In this document: one piece after another, positions 52,942 to 63,370 of the stretch
Numbering within the stretch: the stretch's first letter is position 1
Layout of the letters: every line of letters starts with the position of its first letter
Assembly: GCA_003049485.1 (NCBI GenBank)
Contig: PYST01000112.1
Span: forward strand, 1 to 64,000
Source: Ophioceras dolichostomum
Taxonomy: Eukaryota > Ascomycota > Sordariomycetes > Magnaporthales > Ophioceraceae
Direction: 5' to 3'
DNA: 64,000 nt
The notes under the pieces: generated by a model
What the model was told of the DNA's origin: nothing
Databases searched by the model: none
Seen by the model: only the letters and a program-made list of their open reading frames with translations
Made by a program: the position numbers and the translations under genes

Positions 52942-53432
52942 TGCCTTGCGGGCGCAGGCCGAAGCTACCGATGCCTTTTGAAAAACCAACAGCACTCATC
53001 CTTTGCATACGATATGGCCCAATCTGGAGTCGTGTTCCATTCCTAAACCTCCCATGGTTCACCTATCGCTTTGTAGGCTCGAATTTCAGGACTACCTGCT
53101 TGCGAGCAACAATCGCAGACCAACCACGCTTCCACAATCCTCCGTGGAAACGAAATGCTGATACCTTGAGGTTCAGAATTGGCTTGCGAGCACAGTCCGA
53201 GGCCACCGATGCCTCTTGAAAAACCAACAGCATCCATCATCTGCATACAGTCTGGCCTCGCATTCCATCCCTAGACCTCCGGTGGCTCACCTACCGCTCT
53301 CTAGGTTCGAGTTTCAGAATCACTTGCGAGCAACAGGCCGAGACCAACGAGGCCTTCAACGTCCTCCTTGGAGGCGAAGCGATGATGCCTGGAGGCTCAG
53401 AATGGCATGGGAGCAGAGTCCGAGCACTGCTG
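52942..53432. repeat. Two-copy tandem repeat, 238-bp period, diverged
   Basis: Blocks recur at a 238-base spacing: TGAAAAACCAACAGCA at 52979 and 53217, a block reading CATTCC.T.CCTA.ACCTCC in both copies, then CTCACCTACCGCT or its variant, and TTGCGAGCAACA. Copies differ at roughly a quarter of positions. A partial end unit precedes the first copy (from about 52942). It lies immediately upstream of the small Cys-rich gene. Confidence 0.8.
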
Positions 53433-53442
53433 GCGAGTGAGT

Positions 53443-53464
53443 CCTTCCACTACTCGTTGGAAGG
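53443..53464. other. Short inverted repeat (hairpin) near the small gene's promoter
   Basis: CCTTCCA and TGGAAGG, a perfect 7-bp inverted repeat with an 8-base loop, lie 19 bases before the TATA box at 53483. It could be a dimeric factor site or a chance match. Confidence 0.4.
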
Positions 53465-53482
53465 GGAGGATGTCGAAAGGAC

Positions 53483-53489
53483 TATAAAT
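53483..53489 (+). promoter_or_regulatory. TATA box of the small Cys-rich gene
   Basis: TATAAAT lies 137 bases upstream of the ATG at 53626, the same spacing as at the CVNH-like gene. A C/A-rich leader ending CACTCAAA precedes the ATG. Confidence 0.5.
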
Positions 53490-53625
53490 CCAAGCCTGCT
53501 TCTTTTCGAATTCCGCTGATTAGTTTCGATATCATCCGTACCAGCATCCAACAGTTTTCAACTCCCATACAGCCAACAGCCAGCTTCCAAACACTCCTCG
53601 CCTTCTTTTCTCCCAACCACTCAAA

Positions 53626-53962
53626 ATGTGCAAGTGGAAGGTAGGGAGCCAGCCATTTCTGTACCATCAATCCTAATCCACTGTTCTAGCTCTGCGGGCT
53701 ATCTAACTAACCTTCAACCGTTCGTCGTAGACTATCTGGGGCTGCGGCAACACAACGCTCTCAGCCGCCAAAAACCCAAGCACCGGTCAGCCCTGCAGTT
53801 GTAACAATGTAATCGCTGTAGCAACCAAGTAAGTTATCTCGATATAGCGGGGCCGTATTGCAAGGGTGTCTGCTGACATTAACATAACCCACTAGGAACC
53901 AGGGGTGCCTTAAATCGAACTGCACTCATGGGTGTCCCGCCCATCAGGCACCAGCGGCGTAG
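53626..53962 (+). CDS. Small Cys-rich intracellular-type protein, 59 residues, two introns
   Basis: Three exons: 53626-53640, 53731-53828 and 53896-53962 (15, 98 and 67 bases). Phases fit, and both introns have standard ends (GTAGGG...CTAACTAAC...TAG; GTAAGT...ACATAAC...TAG). The product starts MCKWKTIWGCG, continues with PCSCNN, and ends in QGCLKSNCTHGCPAHQAP: seven Cys (residues 2, 10, 27, 29, 42, 47, 51) plus His 49 and 54. There is no signal peptide, so zinc or other metal binding is more likely than disulfides. No single exon is long enough to be found by simple open-frame scanning. I recognise only the general type (small MC.WK.. fungal proteins of unknown role). The splice model is strongly phase-consistent, but expression is not proven. 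Confidence 0.6.
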
Positions 53963-55881
53963 AAGTGTCAGCAGACAGATGCTAGAGGGATGGGTGTTGG
54001 TTGATAGAATCGCAGCCTAGGGTGGGGATTCTGTGGGTGCGTGCCGCTTGGCCAGCGGAGCACCATCCGTTCATTTGGACCTGAGCGTAACATCCTGGTG
54101 ATAGTTAGACTAAGGTCGGATAGACACAGAATCAAAACGCTCTCCACTATCTGCAGTGCCTACGAATTCAATGCTCATACAGTCCCCTGTAATCCACCAA
54201 TTTTTCGAACAATCTGGCTCTCCATCAACCCATTCCGGTTCTACCTAGTCTCCTTAGAGGAAGCACCGTCTTTCCGACACTGACTGGTTCAGGCAGGTTG
54301 ATATCAGCGACGTCTGTCCGGCTCGGAGGAAGAGGCCAGTGATGGGAGAGCCACCGTAATAACGTTTCGACTTGGCAGTCCCTGTGAAACATGGTCGAAG
54401 ATGTATTGCCGAAGCAAAACCAACACGGAGTGAAGTGAGTACTCTGCTCGACTTTACTATCTGATATCACTCGCACGACTGGGCCCAGTGTCTGTCTGCT
54501 TAAGGCGGCCAACCCCGCTCTGCCGTCTTACATTTCATATCCGGCACGATTGTAGTGGCCGGCGTCTGTTGGGGGCTGAGGGCAAGATTCCGCCAGGTCC
54601 TCTTTTTAAGACATACGGGGAAAAGGGGGTAGAACGAAGGAATCCTGGGACACTGTCTCGCAGGGTAGTTAGCGAGGAGGTTCTGATATATTGTCAAGCC
54701 CGGGCAAGAAGGGAAAAGGCGACATTGACTCCTTTGTGTACTTTTCTCGACGCTTCTTCTCCTCGTTCTTCGATTCTGGGATCATGGGAATAGGCCGCAC
54801 AACCGCGCTTTTGTAACTTTGGTGTCATATGTAAGCTGCATAGACCATTATCGAAACTTCCTCTCAGGCTTACTTTTAGTCTTCTTAGATAGTGCCGCGT
54901 GTACCTAGCTCACCTCATTCGTACCTAGTCGGCAGCCTCTCAATAGCTTGGATTAAATACAAATTCGGGAAATGAGCTGTGCTCTTATCCGAGATTTTGG
55001 AGAGACTGTGCCAAATCAAAGACCGCAGTAAATACGCCGAAACTGCGCAAGCAAAACCATCAAGCACTCCGTTTACTATCGCGGCCTCGACATCGGGAAG
55101 TCTGCGCTCCGGTTGGTTCGCCTTGTTCCGGTCACGAATATCACATGCCCTCCGTGCTCCCCCGGCGAATAGCGAGGTCTAAGCACAAGAGGCTGCAGAA
55201 CGTATGTGAAAGTCCCGAATCATCAAACAGGCTCATCATTCAGCCTTCATATAGTCACGTTCCAGCTTCCAGCGCAATTTTCTCAGCCCATCGTAAGTAA
55301 ATTTCGATTGTGTTATGATGTCAAAGATTAAGGCATTTGTTTTGCTCTGAGAGGATGAATAGAACGCGACCCGACTTCGAGCGAACTGGAGATGACTTCG
55401 GCTTGTTTTCCTTTGTTGGGCCGTCTGTTAAAGAACGCTGAGGGTCCCGCCTCGTCCCCGGCACGATTATGCTTCTTCCGAGAAACAGGTTGGACGGTTC
55501 TTCCGGGGTTTGAGAAATATTGTTTAAGCAGCGCCGTCCCGCGAAGCCTCGCTTGAGTAACACGCGTTGGGAGTGGTCGTCGCCTAATGACGACCTGCGT
55601 CTTTTCTCCTGTTTTGGGTGCGCGACCACATGCTCGTAGATGAGAATTTGATTACGTCCTCTCCTGGTGTCCAGGTCTTTGCTGTGGCACGGCGTGCTCT
55701 GGGTCCCTGACAGGGCCTCTCCGCCAACACAACTGGTCACGTGCTCAAGAGACTTTGGCCTATTCAGCATCAGAACGATCAACAGAGATCAATGTGAAGC
55801 CCTTAAGCTAGTGTGACAGACAGTAGTGACCGTGTGCTCAGTTCTGCTTAGGTTCAAGCGGCCAGAACTCAGGCTCTGCGT
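53963..55881. other. 1.9-kb gene-poor region
   Basis: Short frames exist on both strands, including a 153-codon minus frame at 55321-55782, but none has motifs, intron logic or conserved-looking composition. Confidence 0.45.
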
Positions 55882-56560
55882 TCAATGGGGCAATAAGCTG
55901 TCGGGGGTGACAATTGAGGTCGGCGGCAGGCACTTATTCTCCCACCGTGGACGGGCAACCCACCAGATTCCGGACCCCCGGACTCGGCGAGAGTCGAACT
56001 CAACAACCTCAAGCGGGAACTCGGTTGTGCCATCGACCTCAGCCAGCTCCACGATGCCGATGGGGCTTCTCGATTCGAGAACCCCGGGTATAACGACGAG
56101 ATGGGGAGGAATCGTGGCTGGATGTGTCTTGCGCCTCGTTGCACTCGACTGAAACAGAGACGGATCGAGGCGATGTCGCTGCCGGCTCGCTCCTGATCGA
56201 TGACGATGGAAACTGAGGCGGGATAACGACTTGCGTCATCTCGAATTCACCGACCACCTACGCTTGGGAGCATATTATCCCGGGCGAGAATCGAGCAGCC
56301 CGGCCAGCTGATGCACTCGCACCAAGCCTTCTGTTGTAGTAAACATACTTGAAAGAAGTCGAGACTTGCCTAAACACCCGCAGGATGGAAGTATTCGCCG
56401 TCGAGCCCGAGGATGCGAATCGGGCCAAGCGAAGATCAATCGCTTGAGTGTGGAAAATGCGCTGAAGACCGCACAGTGTCCTGTCTGAAGAATTGATGTC
56501 CCAGGATCTCGAAAATGATCCGTAAGTTCTGTACGAATAGGTATTCGAAAGAGCAGCCAT
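55882..56560 (-). pseudogene. Trace of a decayed gene, unrecognised
   Basis: From the ATG at 56560 the frame gives MAALSNTYSYRTYGSFSRSW and an Arg/Ser-rich helix-like stretch. After TAG at 56258 the same frame continues VVGEFEMTQVVIPPQFPSSS with a Ser-rich part. At about 56063 a frame change leads to IGIVELAEVDGTTEFPLEVV and GSGIWWVARPRWENKC, ending at TGA 55882-55884. The continuity across the TAG and the compositional quality of the last 60 codons suggest a real former gene. I recognise no family. Confidence 0.35.
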
Positions 56561-58825
56561 GGCTTCAATCGGCACCTCAGGGCTTTCTTTCTTTCTGTCC
56601 CCTGAAGGCAGCAGTGATGTATCGTCAAGCTTTGGAGCCTGTGATGCTGCCTAGGAACGAGAGGCGGGCAGAGCACTGATGGCGCCTTCAAGTTGCATGG
56701 CAGCAACGTCACAAGTGGTGCATGGTCGCCCCCGTTGCTCCGATTGAAGAAACTCTTTGCTCCGTCGTTTGGGTTTGTTTTCCGGACTTGAAACACAAAT
56801 CCCAACGGGTTTTTTATTCCTTTTTTTGTCACCTATGACGAGACTGATGATGAATCCTGACTAAGGTGAAGCTTTTTTTGTAGCCCGCCTTTTTTCACGA
56901 CCTTATCTCCGCCCCGACGCCCCCTCCTCTGTGTGAAGTCACACCATCACACCACATCGCCTCCAAATTGGCCCCCGTTGCTCGCGTCCTCGTCGTAGTA
57001 GGAACTGCGCGTTGTAATACCTCACTGGCCCGTCTTCGAACCCCCCCTTTCGCTGTTTGCACTTCTTGAGCTCGTTTTCCCACCTGTTAGCCAGCTACGA
57101 GGGAAGCATTAGACTCAAGGGACTGACAGACGTGTGCGCACCAGACAATATCATTACCCTCTAGTTTGCGCCGCCGTACTCGGTTGGAACTCTCTTCAAT
57201 CCTTTCAATCCTTCTTTCTATCTGCTTGAACGATTGACTGGTGTTAGTGCCGACTCTATTCCGGAACTAGCATATTCCTTCCCGAAACCGGGGCTGGGGC
57301 AGAGATCGTGACCCGCCGTGTGACGCCAACGGACCGCCGTGCCGTCCGCCTCACCCAATGGTCTGCCGTCGCTTACGAGGATTTGGGGCTGACCAGACTG
57401 GACGTGAGACCGGGTGGCTCACAATAGCGGCCGGATAAACCTCAACCTTGACTTATTGTCCGCGTCCAGTGGCATTGAGCATTGACGTGATCTTGTGACT
57501 CTCGTTCCTATGCACCAACCACCAAGCCGACGAGCTTTGGGCGACGACACCGTCCGTTCTGCTTCTCAAAGTCTTCTGGACAAGTCCCGTCGCTGTCTTC
57601 TGTAGTCGACTGGGTGGCCCAATGTCGAGCCTCACTCGTCGGCTCAACCGCACCTACTTACCACCAAGACTGGTTGGTATTACCTATCTTGCAGGATTTA
57701 CGACCGAGAATTAACTAATATCATTCGTCATATACATCATGCATTGGCGGCGGCTGAACTTGCCCACGATCGAACGACCTCTTACGCGGGGGCGGCGATG
57801 TGTGAATTCGTCACTGCCAAGCCGAGGACTGATTGAGCGAGGATCCTCTCAGGCTTCCCAAGCAAGGCAAAGCTTCACAACATCAAAATGCAATGCTCTG
57901 GTTTCCCTCTGTTCTCTCTGCTGAAGGGGGCGACTTCGAGGTGAAACTGGTTAGGCAACCACGGTGTTGGTGTTACACTGCTACAGGAGGACAAGGGTAG
58001 GTCTGAAGTTACCCAGACAGGGTACACAACCGTTCCAGTGTCTTGCCGTCGTGCTCCATATCCACAGCTTTTCGCTGCCTTTTATCCTGGGTTGGATCGC
58101 CATCTATGGGCGAGTGGGCAATCAAGCAAGTCGAGAGCTGCTGCCTCGAGAAGAGATGCCTGGTGATCATGGGGCCCTCCGAGCGGTACATTCCGGGCTA
58201 CGCCGCAGGGACACTGGGGCGACATTCTTCTCGCATCTTCCTTTTGCCGTCTAGTAGGTAGGGGCTGGTCGCGGCCACCTCGGCCGGAACCTCGGCCTCC
58301 AATCCGGGCGGGCTGCTTACGAACTGACCCCCTTTCCTCGAACAACGGCTTCGGGCATACCCTCCCTTGCTACCCCGGATTGGGGCTGTTGAGCGGGAGA
58401 TCGTCCCCATTACCCGCAGATCCACTCAGAGCGCCCGCCTCCGGTTATGGGCTTCCACCGCAAGCCGGCGATATGCTCATGTAGTCGGGTGTACGAGTTC
58501 GCTTATCTTGGTTTGAGTCTACCACCATCAGTCGAGTCAATGATGATGCCAAGCCAACTGACTCTGAAAAAGTTTGATGTCTTGGACTGAGATCGCTGCC
58601 TCGGAGGATCAGTTGCCACGCTCCTCGATCAAGATGTAGATATAAAGAGAGCCTATGGCGTGGGATGTCGTCGTCTTTGTTAGCCGGTTGAACAGCATCA
58701 GCATCATCATCACCAACCTCCATCTTCCTGGTTCTAGATCTCTCTAAGAAGACCCTCTTTCCATACGTTCTCCAATCGCATCCTCCAAATCTCCCACGGC
58801 AAAAGAAACATCTATCCCTAGCCAA
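56561..58825. other. 2.3-kb gene-poor region and promoter of the NLP gene
   Basis: No supported gene. The long minus frame 58445-59560 overlaps the NLP gene and is its antisense shadow. A TATA-like TATAAAGA lies at 58641-58648, 178 bases before the ATG at 58826, and a pyrimidine-rich leader with CATC repeats follows. Confidence 0.5.
58641..58648 (+). promoter_or_regulatory. TATA-like element upstream of the NLP gene
   Basis: TATAAAGA about 180 bases before the ATG, in an AT-richer stretch that contrasts with the GC-rich gene. Confidence 0.4.
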
Positions 58826-59683
58826 ATGTCGCAGCTCATCATCAGCAAACGCCTCTTCGCGCTCGGCGCCGCTCTCCTCTTGGGGCTGCCGCTGGTCTCG
58901 GCCACGCCCACGCCCGTGCCCGATGATGTGATGGACATGTACCACTCCCTCGTGGCGCGCGACCCGCCCAAGATGCTGCCGCAGAGGGCGACGGAGGCGG
59001 ACCTGAAGTGGCAGCCCGCGATGGACTTCGACACGGACGGGTGCTACAACACGCCGGCCATCGACCCCGACGGCAACCTGGCCGAGGGGCTGGACCACCA
59101 CTACACGAGCGGCGGCGCGGACTGCCGCGACGCCTCGGACCTGGACAACAACAACGTGTACAGCCGGCAGCGCTGCAACAACGGCTGGTGCGTGTACATC
59201 TACGACTACTACTTCGAGAAGGACGTCGCGGTGCAGCATGTCATCGACGCCGGCGGCCACCGCCACGACTGGGAGCACATCGCCGTGTTCACGCAGAACG
59301 ACGAGGCCAAGATCGTCGGCGCGTCGGCGCACGGCGGCTACAGCGTCAAGAAGCCCGAGGAGGTCCGCTGGGACGGCACGCACGTCAAGGTCGTCTACCA
59401 CAAGGACGGCGGGAGCACCCACGCCTTCCGCTGGGCGAGCGAGGGCGACGAGAGGATCGAGAACCACAAGGGTGTCTGGTTCCGGGGCCCGCTGGTCTCG
59501 TACAACGGCTACCCCACCAGGGAGCTGCGCGACAAGCTGATGGGCGCCGACTTTGGCCACGCCAGCATGGCGATTCGGGACTTGAGCTTCAAGGACAACA
59601 TCGACAAGGCCCGTGGCAAGGATGGCGCCCCTGGCTTCGACAGCGGCATGGATGCTGACGGCTCTCCTGGTATCCCTCCTTGA
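58826..59683 (+). CDS. NPP1-type necrosis- and ethylene-inducing-like protein (NLP)
   Basis: Single exon, 285 residues. Residues 1-26 are a signal peptide (LFALGAALLLGLPLVSA). The NPP1 domain follows, with the hallmark heptapeptide GHRHDWEH near residues 147-154, preceded by the conserved Cys pair (one before RDASDLDNN, one in RCNNGWCVYIYDYYF) and followed by a VSYNGYPTREL-type segment. The metal-binding Asp/His/Glu residues of the heptapeptide are all present. NLPs are secreted; many bind plant sphingolipids and damage dicot membranes, and others are not toxic. Which applies here cannot be read from the sequence. The extra C-terminal tail (after residue 250) is Gly/Asp/Pro-rich. It appears intact. 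Confidence 0.9.
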   Translation: MSQLIISKRLFALGAALLLGLPLVSATPTPVPDDVMDMYHSLVARDPPKMLPQRATEADLKWQPAMDFDTDGCYNTPAIDPDGNLAEGLDHHYTSGGADCRDASDLDNNNVYSRQRCNNGWCVYIYDYYFEKDVAVQHVIDAGGHRHDWEHIAVFTQNDEAKIVGASAHGGYSVKKPEEVRWDGTHVKVVYHKDGGSTHAFRWASEGDERIENHKGVWFRGPLVSYNGYPTRELRDKLMGADFGHASMAIRDLSFKDNIDKARGKDGAPGFDSGMDADGSPGIPP

Positions 59684-60500
59684 GTAGCGTGGTGGTGCGT
59701 TCTGATGGATGGTTAGATGGGAAAGATGTTATATGGATATGGGAATGTGTCTGTCAAAAGCTGTTGAGGACCGGCGGTCGTCGGCTGGATCGATGATGCC
59801 GTTTCCGATGGGTTTAATCTTTGTAAGCACTTTCTCCTGGATGAAGGTACGGGCACCAACATCTCCGTCCTGTTTCATAATATAGAAAATGGACATTGGG
59901 ATTTTGTTGATAGAACCAAAGAATAGAGTAAATATGAGGCTTTCGCTTCCATCTCAAGTTCAATCCGTCACAGCGGTACTGGGGTTTCAATGCTGTGTGG
60001 TGCCTATAGTGCCATGGTGCAAATGCCCTAAAACCAGCAAGGGATTAGTTTGACAGATGTCACGATCTATCACACAACACCAAGAACCAAGTCTCACGGC
60101 GGCGTTGGTCAGGCTTCAAATGGGGATAAAAGCCATGCCTCAAGCGTTAGCGCATGTAATGATTGACAGGTGTCCAGCTTGGCAACCACGATCTCAAATA
60201 CTCCCTCCTCTCTCCGTAGACCGGAGCGCCCCGCGCCGCCGAACCTCGGTCTTTGCTCGATGCGATGATGCGGCTGATAGGCATGTGGCAGTAGCCGATT
60301 CGGACGGGGAGGTTACGCAGGTGGGACGGGGCGAGCGCGGTGAGTGGTGATATTGTGACGTGGCGCTGCGACTTCCCCCCCAAATTCAGCCAAATGCAGC
60401 GCCACGAGGGACGCAGGCAGGGAGGAAACCCACGATTATTTCCCGACGCCTCTTCTAGGAGAGATCTCCGATGCCGCCCCAGTTCAAGGCAATCAAGATG

Positions 60501-60536
60501 CCTGTGATACCTGTGATACCTGTGATACCTGTGACA
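60501..60536. repeat. CCTGTGATA tandem repeat, four copies
   Basis: Three exact copies of CCTGTGATA and a fourth with one change, head to tail, in non-coding DNA. Likely variable in length between strains. Confidence 0.9.
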
Positions 60537-61079
60537 CGGCATGCTCCATTGTTGGTCGTACTGTTGGAAAGAGTCCGCGTCGCCTGAAGTTACCTGAATG
60601 CCATGTTTGGGCAGTCGGTGTTATGTGCTGGGCATATTGGTACCCGGCTTAACAACCGTCAGATGACCTCCTCTCAATGCTCCGCGTCCCTCCAGCCGGC
60701 TGGGTGCTCTTCCCCCACCCGAGGCGTTTTCGGGTGGCGTTACAGCGTTTGTTAGCCGGGGTCCAGGCGAGCGGCGGCATTCGGCGATCCCAGTGCCTGA
60801 ATTGATCAATGTTCTTCCATCCGATAGATGTCAAAGCCTGAGTTGGCCGCAGACCCGCTGACCAGCTAGGCCGTTCTTCCAAGTCACCACACATGCAAAA
60901 CTCACGCTTGAATCAAGAAAAGAAGGAAACACTATTTCGAAGGGACAAGATCAGCCCATCCTACTGGTGCACCGATTGGGAAGTTCAGGAACTCATGAGC
61001 CACTCTGCCTCGTTCGTGAAAATCTTGGGTGAGGTGACTGCGAGCAAGAAACGTTTGACCCCTAGGAGAGTACTCCCCT

Positions 61080-61087
61080 TATAAAAG
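61080..61087 (+). promoter_or_regulatory. TATA box of the TANGO2-like gene
   Basis: TATAAAAG, 143 bases upstream of the ATG at 61230 and followed by a leader rich in C and A. Confidence 0.5.
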
Positions 61088-61229
61088 AGCAGGTTGCCCC
61101 TGACTCAACCTCGGACAACCCAGCAAACCCATTCTCTGTTGTTCCTCACACGAGACGCTCGCATTTTTCCTACGGCAATATCGCCACCGGCACTATCACC
61201 CCCAGAAACCACATCCCCAAAAAACTACA

Positions 61230-62471
61230 ATGTGCATCGTGCTTCTCACGACGGGCCACCCAGACTACGCCCTGATCGTGATCAACAACCGGGATGAGTT
61301 CATCGTGCGGCCGACCTCTCGGCCTCACTGGTGGACGCCCTCTCCCGAGCCCGAGCCCGAACCGAATCCCCCATCAACATCAAAACCGCCACAACCCCCA
61401 CCCCCACAAAGCCAAGACGACGCCATCAAGGCGCCAGAGATCCTCTCCTCGCGGGACCTGAACCGGCCCGAGCGCGGCACCTGGCTAGGCATCACTCGAA
61501 CAGGCCGCATCGCGTGCCTGACCAACTACCGCGAGGCAGACTCCCACGACGCCGCGCACCCGGTCCACGGCCTGCGCTCCCGCGGCGCCATCGTATCCTC
61601 CTGGCTGGGCGCGCCCGACCCGTCCGAGCGCACACCGGACTTCGTGTCGCGCATCCTGTCGTCGGCCGGCGGTGTCAAGGGCGTCGGCGGCTTCAGCCTG
61701 ATCTGCGGGCTGCTCCGGCGCAAGGCTTTCACCGCTGAGGCTCAAGACATCGAGCCCCTGGCCGTCATCTCGAACCGCAGCGAGCACCCAGACCGCGTCC
61801 CCTGGATCGCCGCGTCCCGCGGCGAGACGCACGGCCTCAGCAACGCGGCCTTCGACGACGACGGGCCGCCATGGCCCAAAGTCCAGGACGGCAAGCAGCT
61901 GCTCGACGCGACGGTCGAAGCAGCCGCGTCATCGGTAAAAACTGAAGACGACCTCGTGGAGTCCCTCTTCGCCGTGCTCGACACCGAGACGCTCCCCCGC
62001 CTCCCCTCCGACAGCCCCTTCGAGGCCTACATCCCCATCCTGAAGCACACCATCTTTGTCCCCTACCTCGGCGGCGAGGACCGCGCGCGCGAGATGGCCG
62101 CCTTCGGCGAGGCGGCGCGCCTGCGCGCCCTCGCGGCGGAGCACGAGGGCAACAGCGGCACGCCGGTCGGCGACAAGGCCAGGAAGACGGAGGCCACGGC
62201 GGAGACGACGCCGGTGGGCGTCAAGCCGGACGAGCAGATCACGGGGTTCATGACGGGTTTGTACGGGACGCAGCGCCAGACTGTTATTTTGGTGGGGTGG
62301 GATGGGAGCGTGAGGTATACTGAGCGGGCGCTGTGGGATGAGTATGGCAGGCCTGTGGAGAGGGGACAGGGCGATGTTACGTTTCGGTTTAAGATTGATG
62401 GGTGGGAGGATGATGGCGATGATCATGATGAGCAGGGACGAGAGAAGATGCAGAACGGAGTGTGTTGCTAG
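61230..62471 (+). CDS. TANGO2-family (NRDE) protein
   Basis: Single exon, 413 residues. It starts MCIVLLTTGHPDYALIVINN directly followed by RDEF, the NRDE motif that gives the family its second name, with the conserved Cys at position 2. Then WLGITRTGRIACLTNYRE and SRGAIVSSWL, GGFSLICGLL, VISNRSEH and HGLSNAAF match the family order. The C-terminal part has the ILKHTIFVPYL segment and ends in YGTQRQTVILVGWDG-type sequence. A Pro/Glu-rich insertion sits after the NRDE motif (about residues 36-70). TANGO2 proteins are found from bacteria to humans; their exact biochemical role (Golgi organisation, heme or lipid handling) is still debated. It appears intact. Confidence 0.88.
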   Translation: MCIVLLTTGHPDYALIVINNRDEFIVRPTSRPHWWTPSPEPEPEPNPPSTSKPPQPPPPQSQDDAIKAPEILSSRDLNRPERGTWLGITRTGRIACLTNYREADSHDAAHPVHGLRSRGAIVSSWLGAPDPSERTPDFVSRILSSAGGVKGVGGFSLICGLLRRKAFTAEAQDIEPLAVISNRSEHPDRVPWIAASRGETHGLSNAAFDDDGPPWPKVQDGKQLLDATVEAAASSVKTEDDLVESLFAVLDTETLPRLPSDSPFEAYIPILKHTIFVPYLGGEDRAREMAAFGEAARLRALAAEHEGNSGTPVGDKARKTEATAETTPVGVKPDEQITGFMTGLYGTQRQTVILVGWDGSVRYTERALWDEYGRPVERGQGDVTFRFKIDGWEDDGDDHDEQGREKMQNGVCC

Positions 62472-63370
62472 ATTCAGCTCCGTTGGGACCGGCGAGCGGG
62501 GGATTAGACTGCCGCCGGCCTTGACATTCGGGAGGATAAAGATGACATTCAGTACGCGACATTCAGGAGGATGAAGATGACACCGCGGGCAGGAGCCAAG
62601 GTCCTCTTTTCCAACCAGACCAGAGCACCGACTGCAGGCGAAAAGGCCACCGATTAAGAACCGGCCCGGGTCCCCGTTCAGCGGCATGCATCTTGAATCA
62701 TTCGTGGAGGGGATGCCGGGGCATGCCAGCATCACTACTGATGTGGTCTTCATTTCCAGCATACAGTACGGGACGTCTCAGCAACATCTTCAATGGCGCT
62801 GATTTAAGACATAGATGCATTGCGCGGCTATTAAAAAAACAGTTTGCTGAATTTCGTGCTCTCTGATGAAGCTACTTTCTCGAGGTAACTTGCTGGTCGT
62901 GCCAACTCTCCTATGGAATCTCTCTGGAGCCGATACGCCCAAACCCAGTCCATTCTATTCATTATGTCGTGCCGTATCCATGTCGTGCGGCTCAAGGCCA
63001 CAGTTGTCCTCCATCCATAAAAATCCATAGCGGCCTGAAAATCATGATGTCGTGCGCCCTCTATTCCCTATACAGAATCTCTCTATAACATGTAGTAACA
63101 CATCGGCCAGGCCGCCGTATCCCTCCCGCTCGTTCGTGGGATAGTGAAATGATGAACGCCGTTTTATAACTCGAACTCCTTATTAATGCGGTCCTCCACA
63201 CGGCGTACCTCATTGGTGCGGTGGGTGAAAAAATCAAAGAAAAGAGAAGGGATGACAGTAGAATCGCAAAACAATACTCCAGTGACACACCCTAGTCGAC
63301 CGGGGTACTGCGCAAGTGCCTAGTGGGCAGGCGAATGGCAAGGGTCAAGGGCAGTCACGCAGGCAATTCA
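62472..63370. other. Intergenic between convergent genes
   Basis: No supported gene. A direct repeat (about 23 bp, containing GACATTCRGGAGGATRAAGA) occurs at about 62522-62545 and 62558-62581. It separates the TANGO2-like gene from the minus-strand gene at the window edge. Confidence 0.5.

Larger units (their letters stand above)
59684..61229. other. 1.5-kb intergenic with a 9-bp repeat; promoter of the TANGO2-like gene
   Basis: No supported gene. It contains a 9-bp tandem repeat (60501-60536) and, near the end, a TATA box at 61080-61087 followed by a C/A-rich leader. Confidence 0.5.

Noticed and set aside
55321..55782. 153-codon minus-strand open frame
   Set aside because: No motif, no neighbouring exons, no conserved-looking composition; likely chance.
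58445..59560. 371-codon open frame antisense to the NLP gene
   Set aside because: It lies opposite a strongly supported gene, has the Val/Arg/Ala composition of a GC-rich shadow, and no motif.
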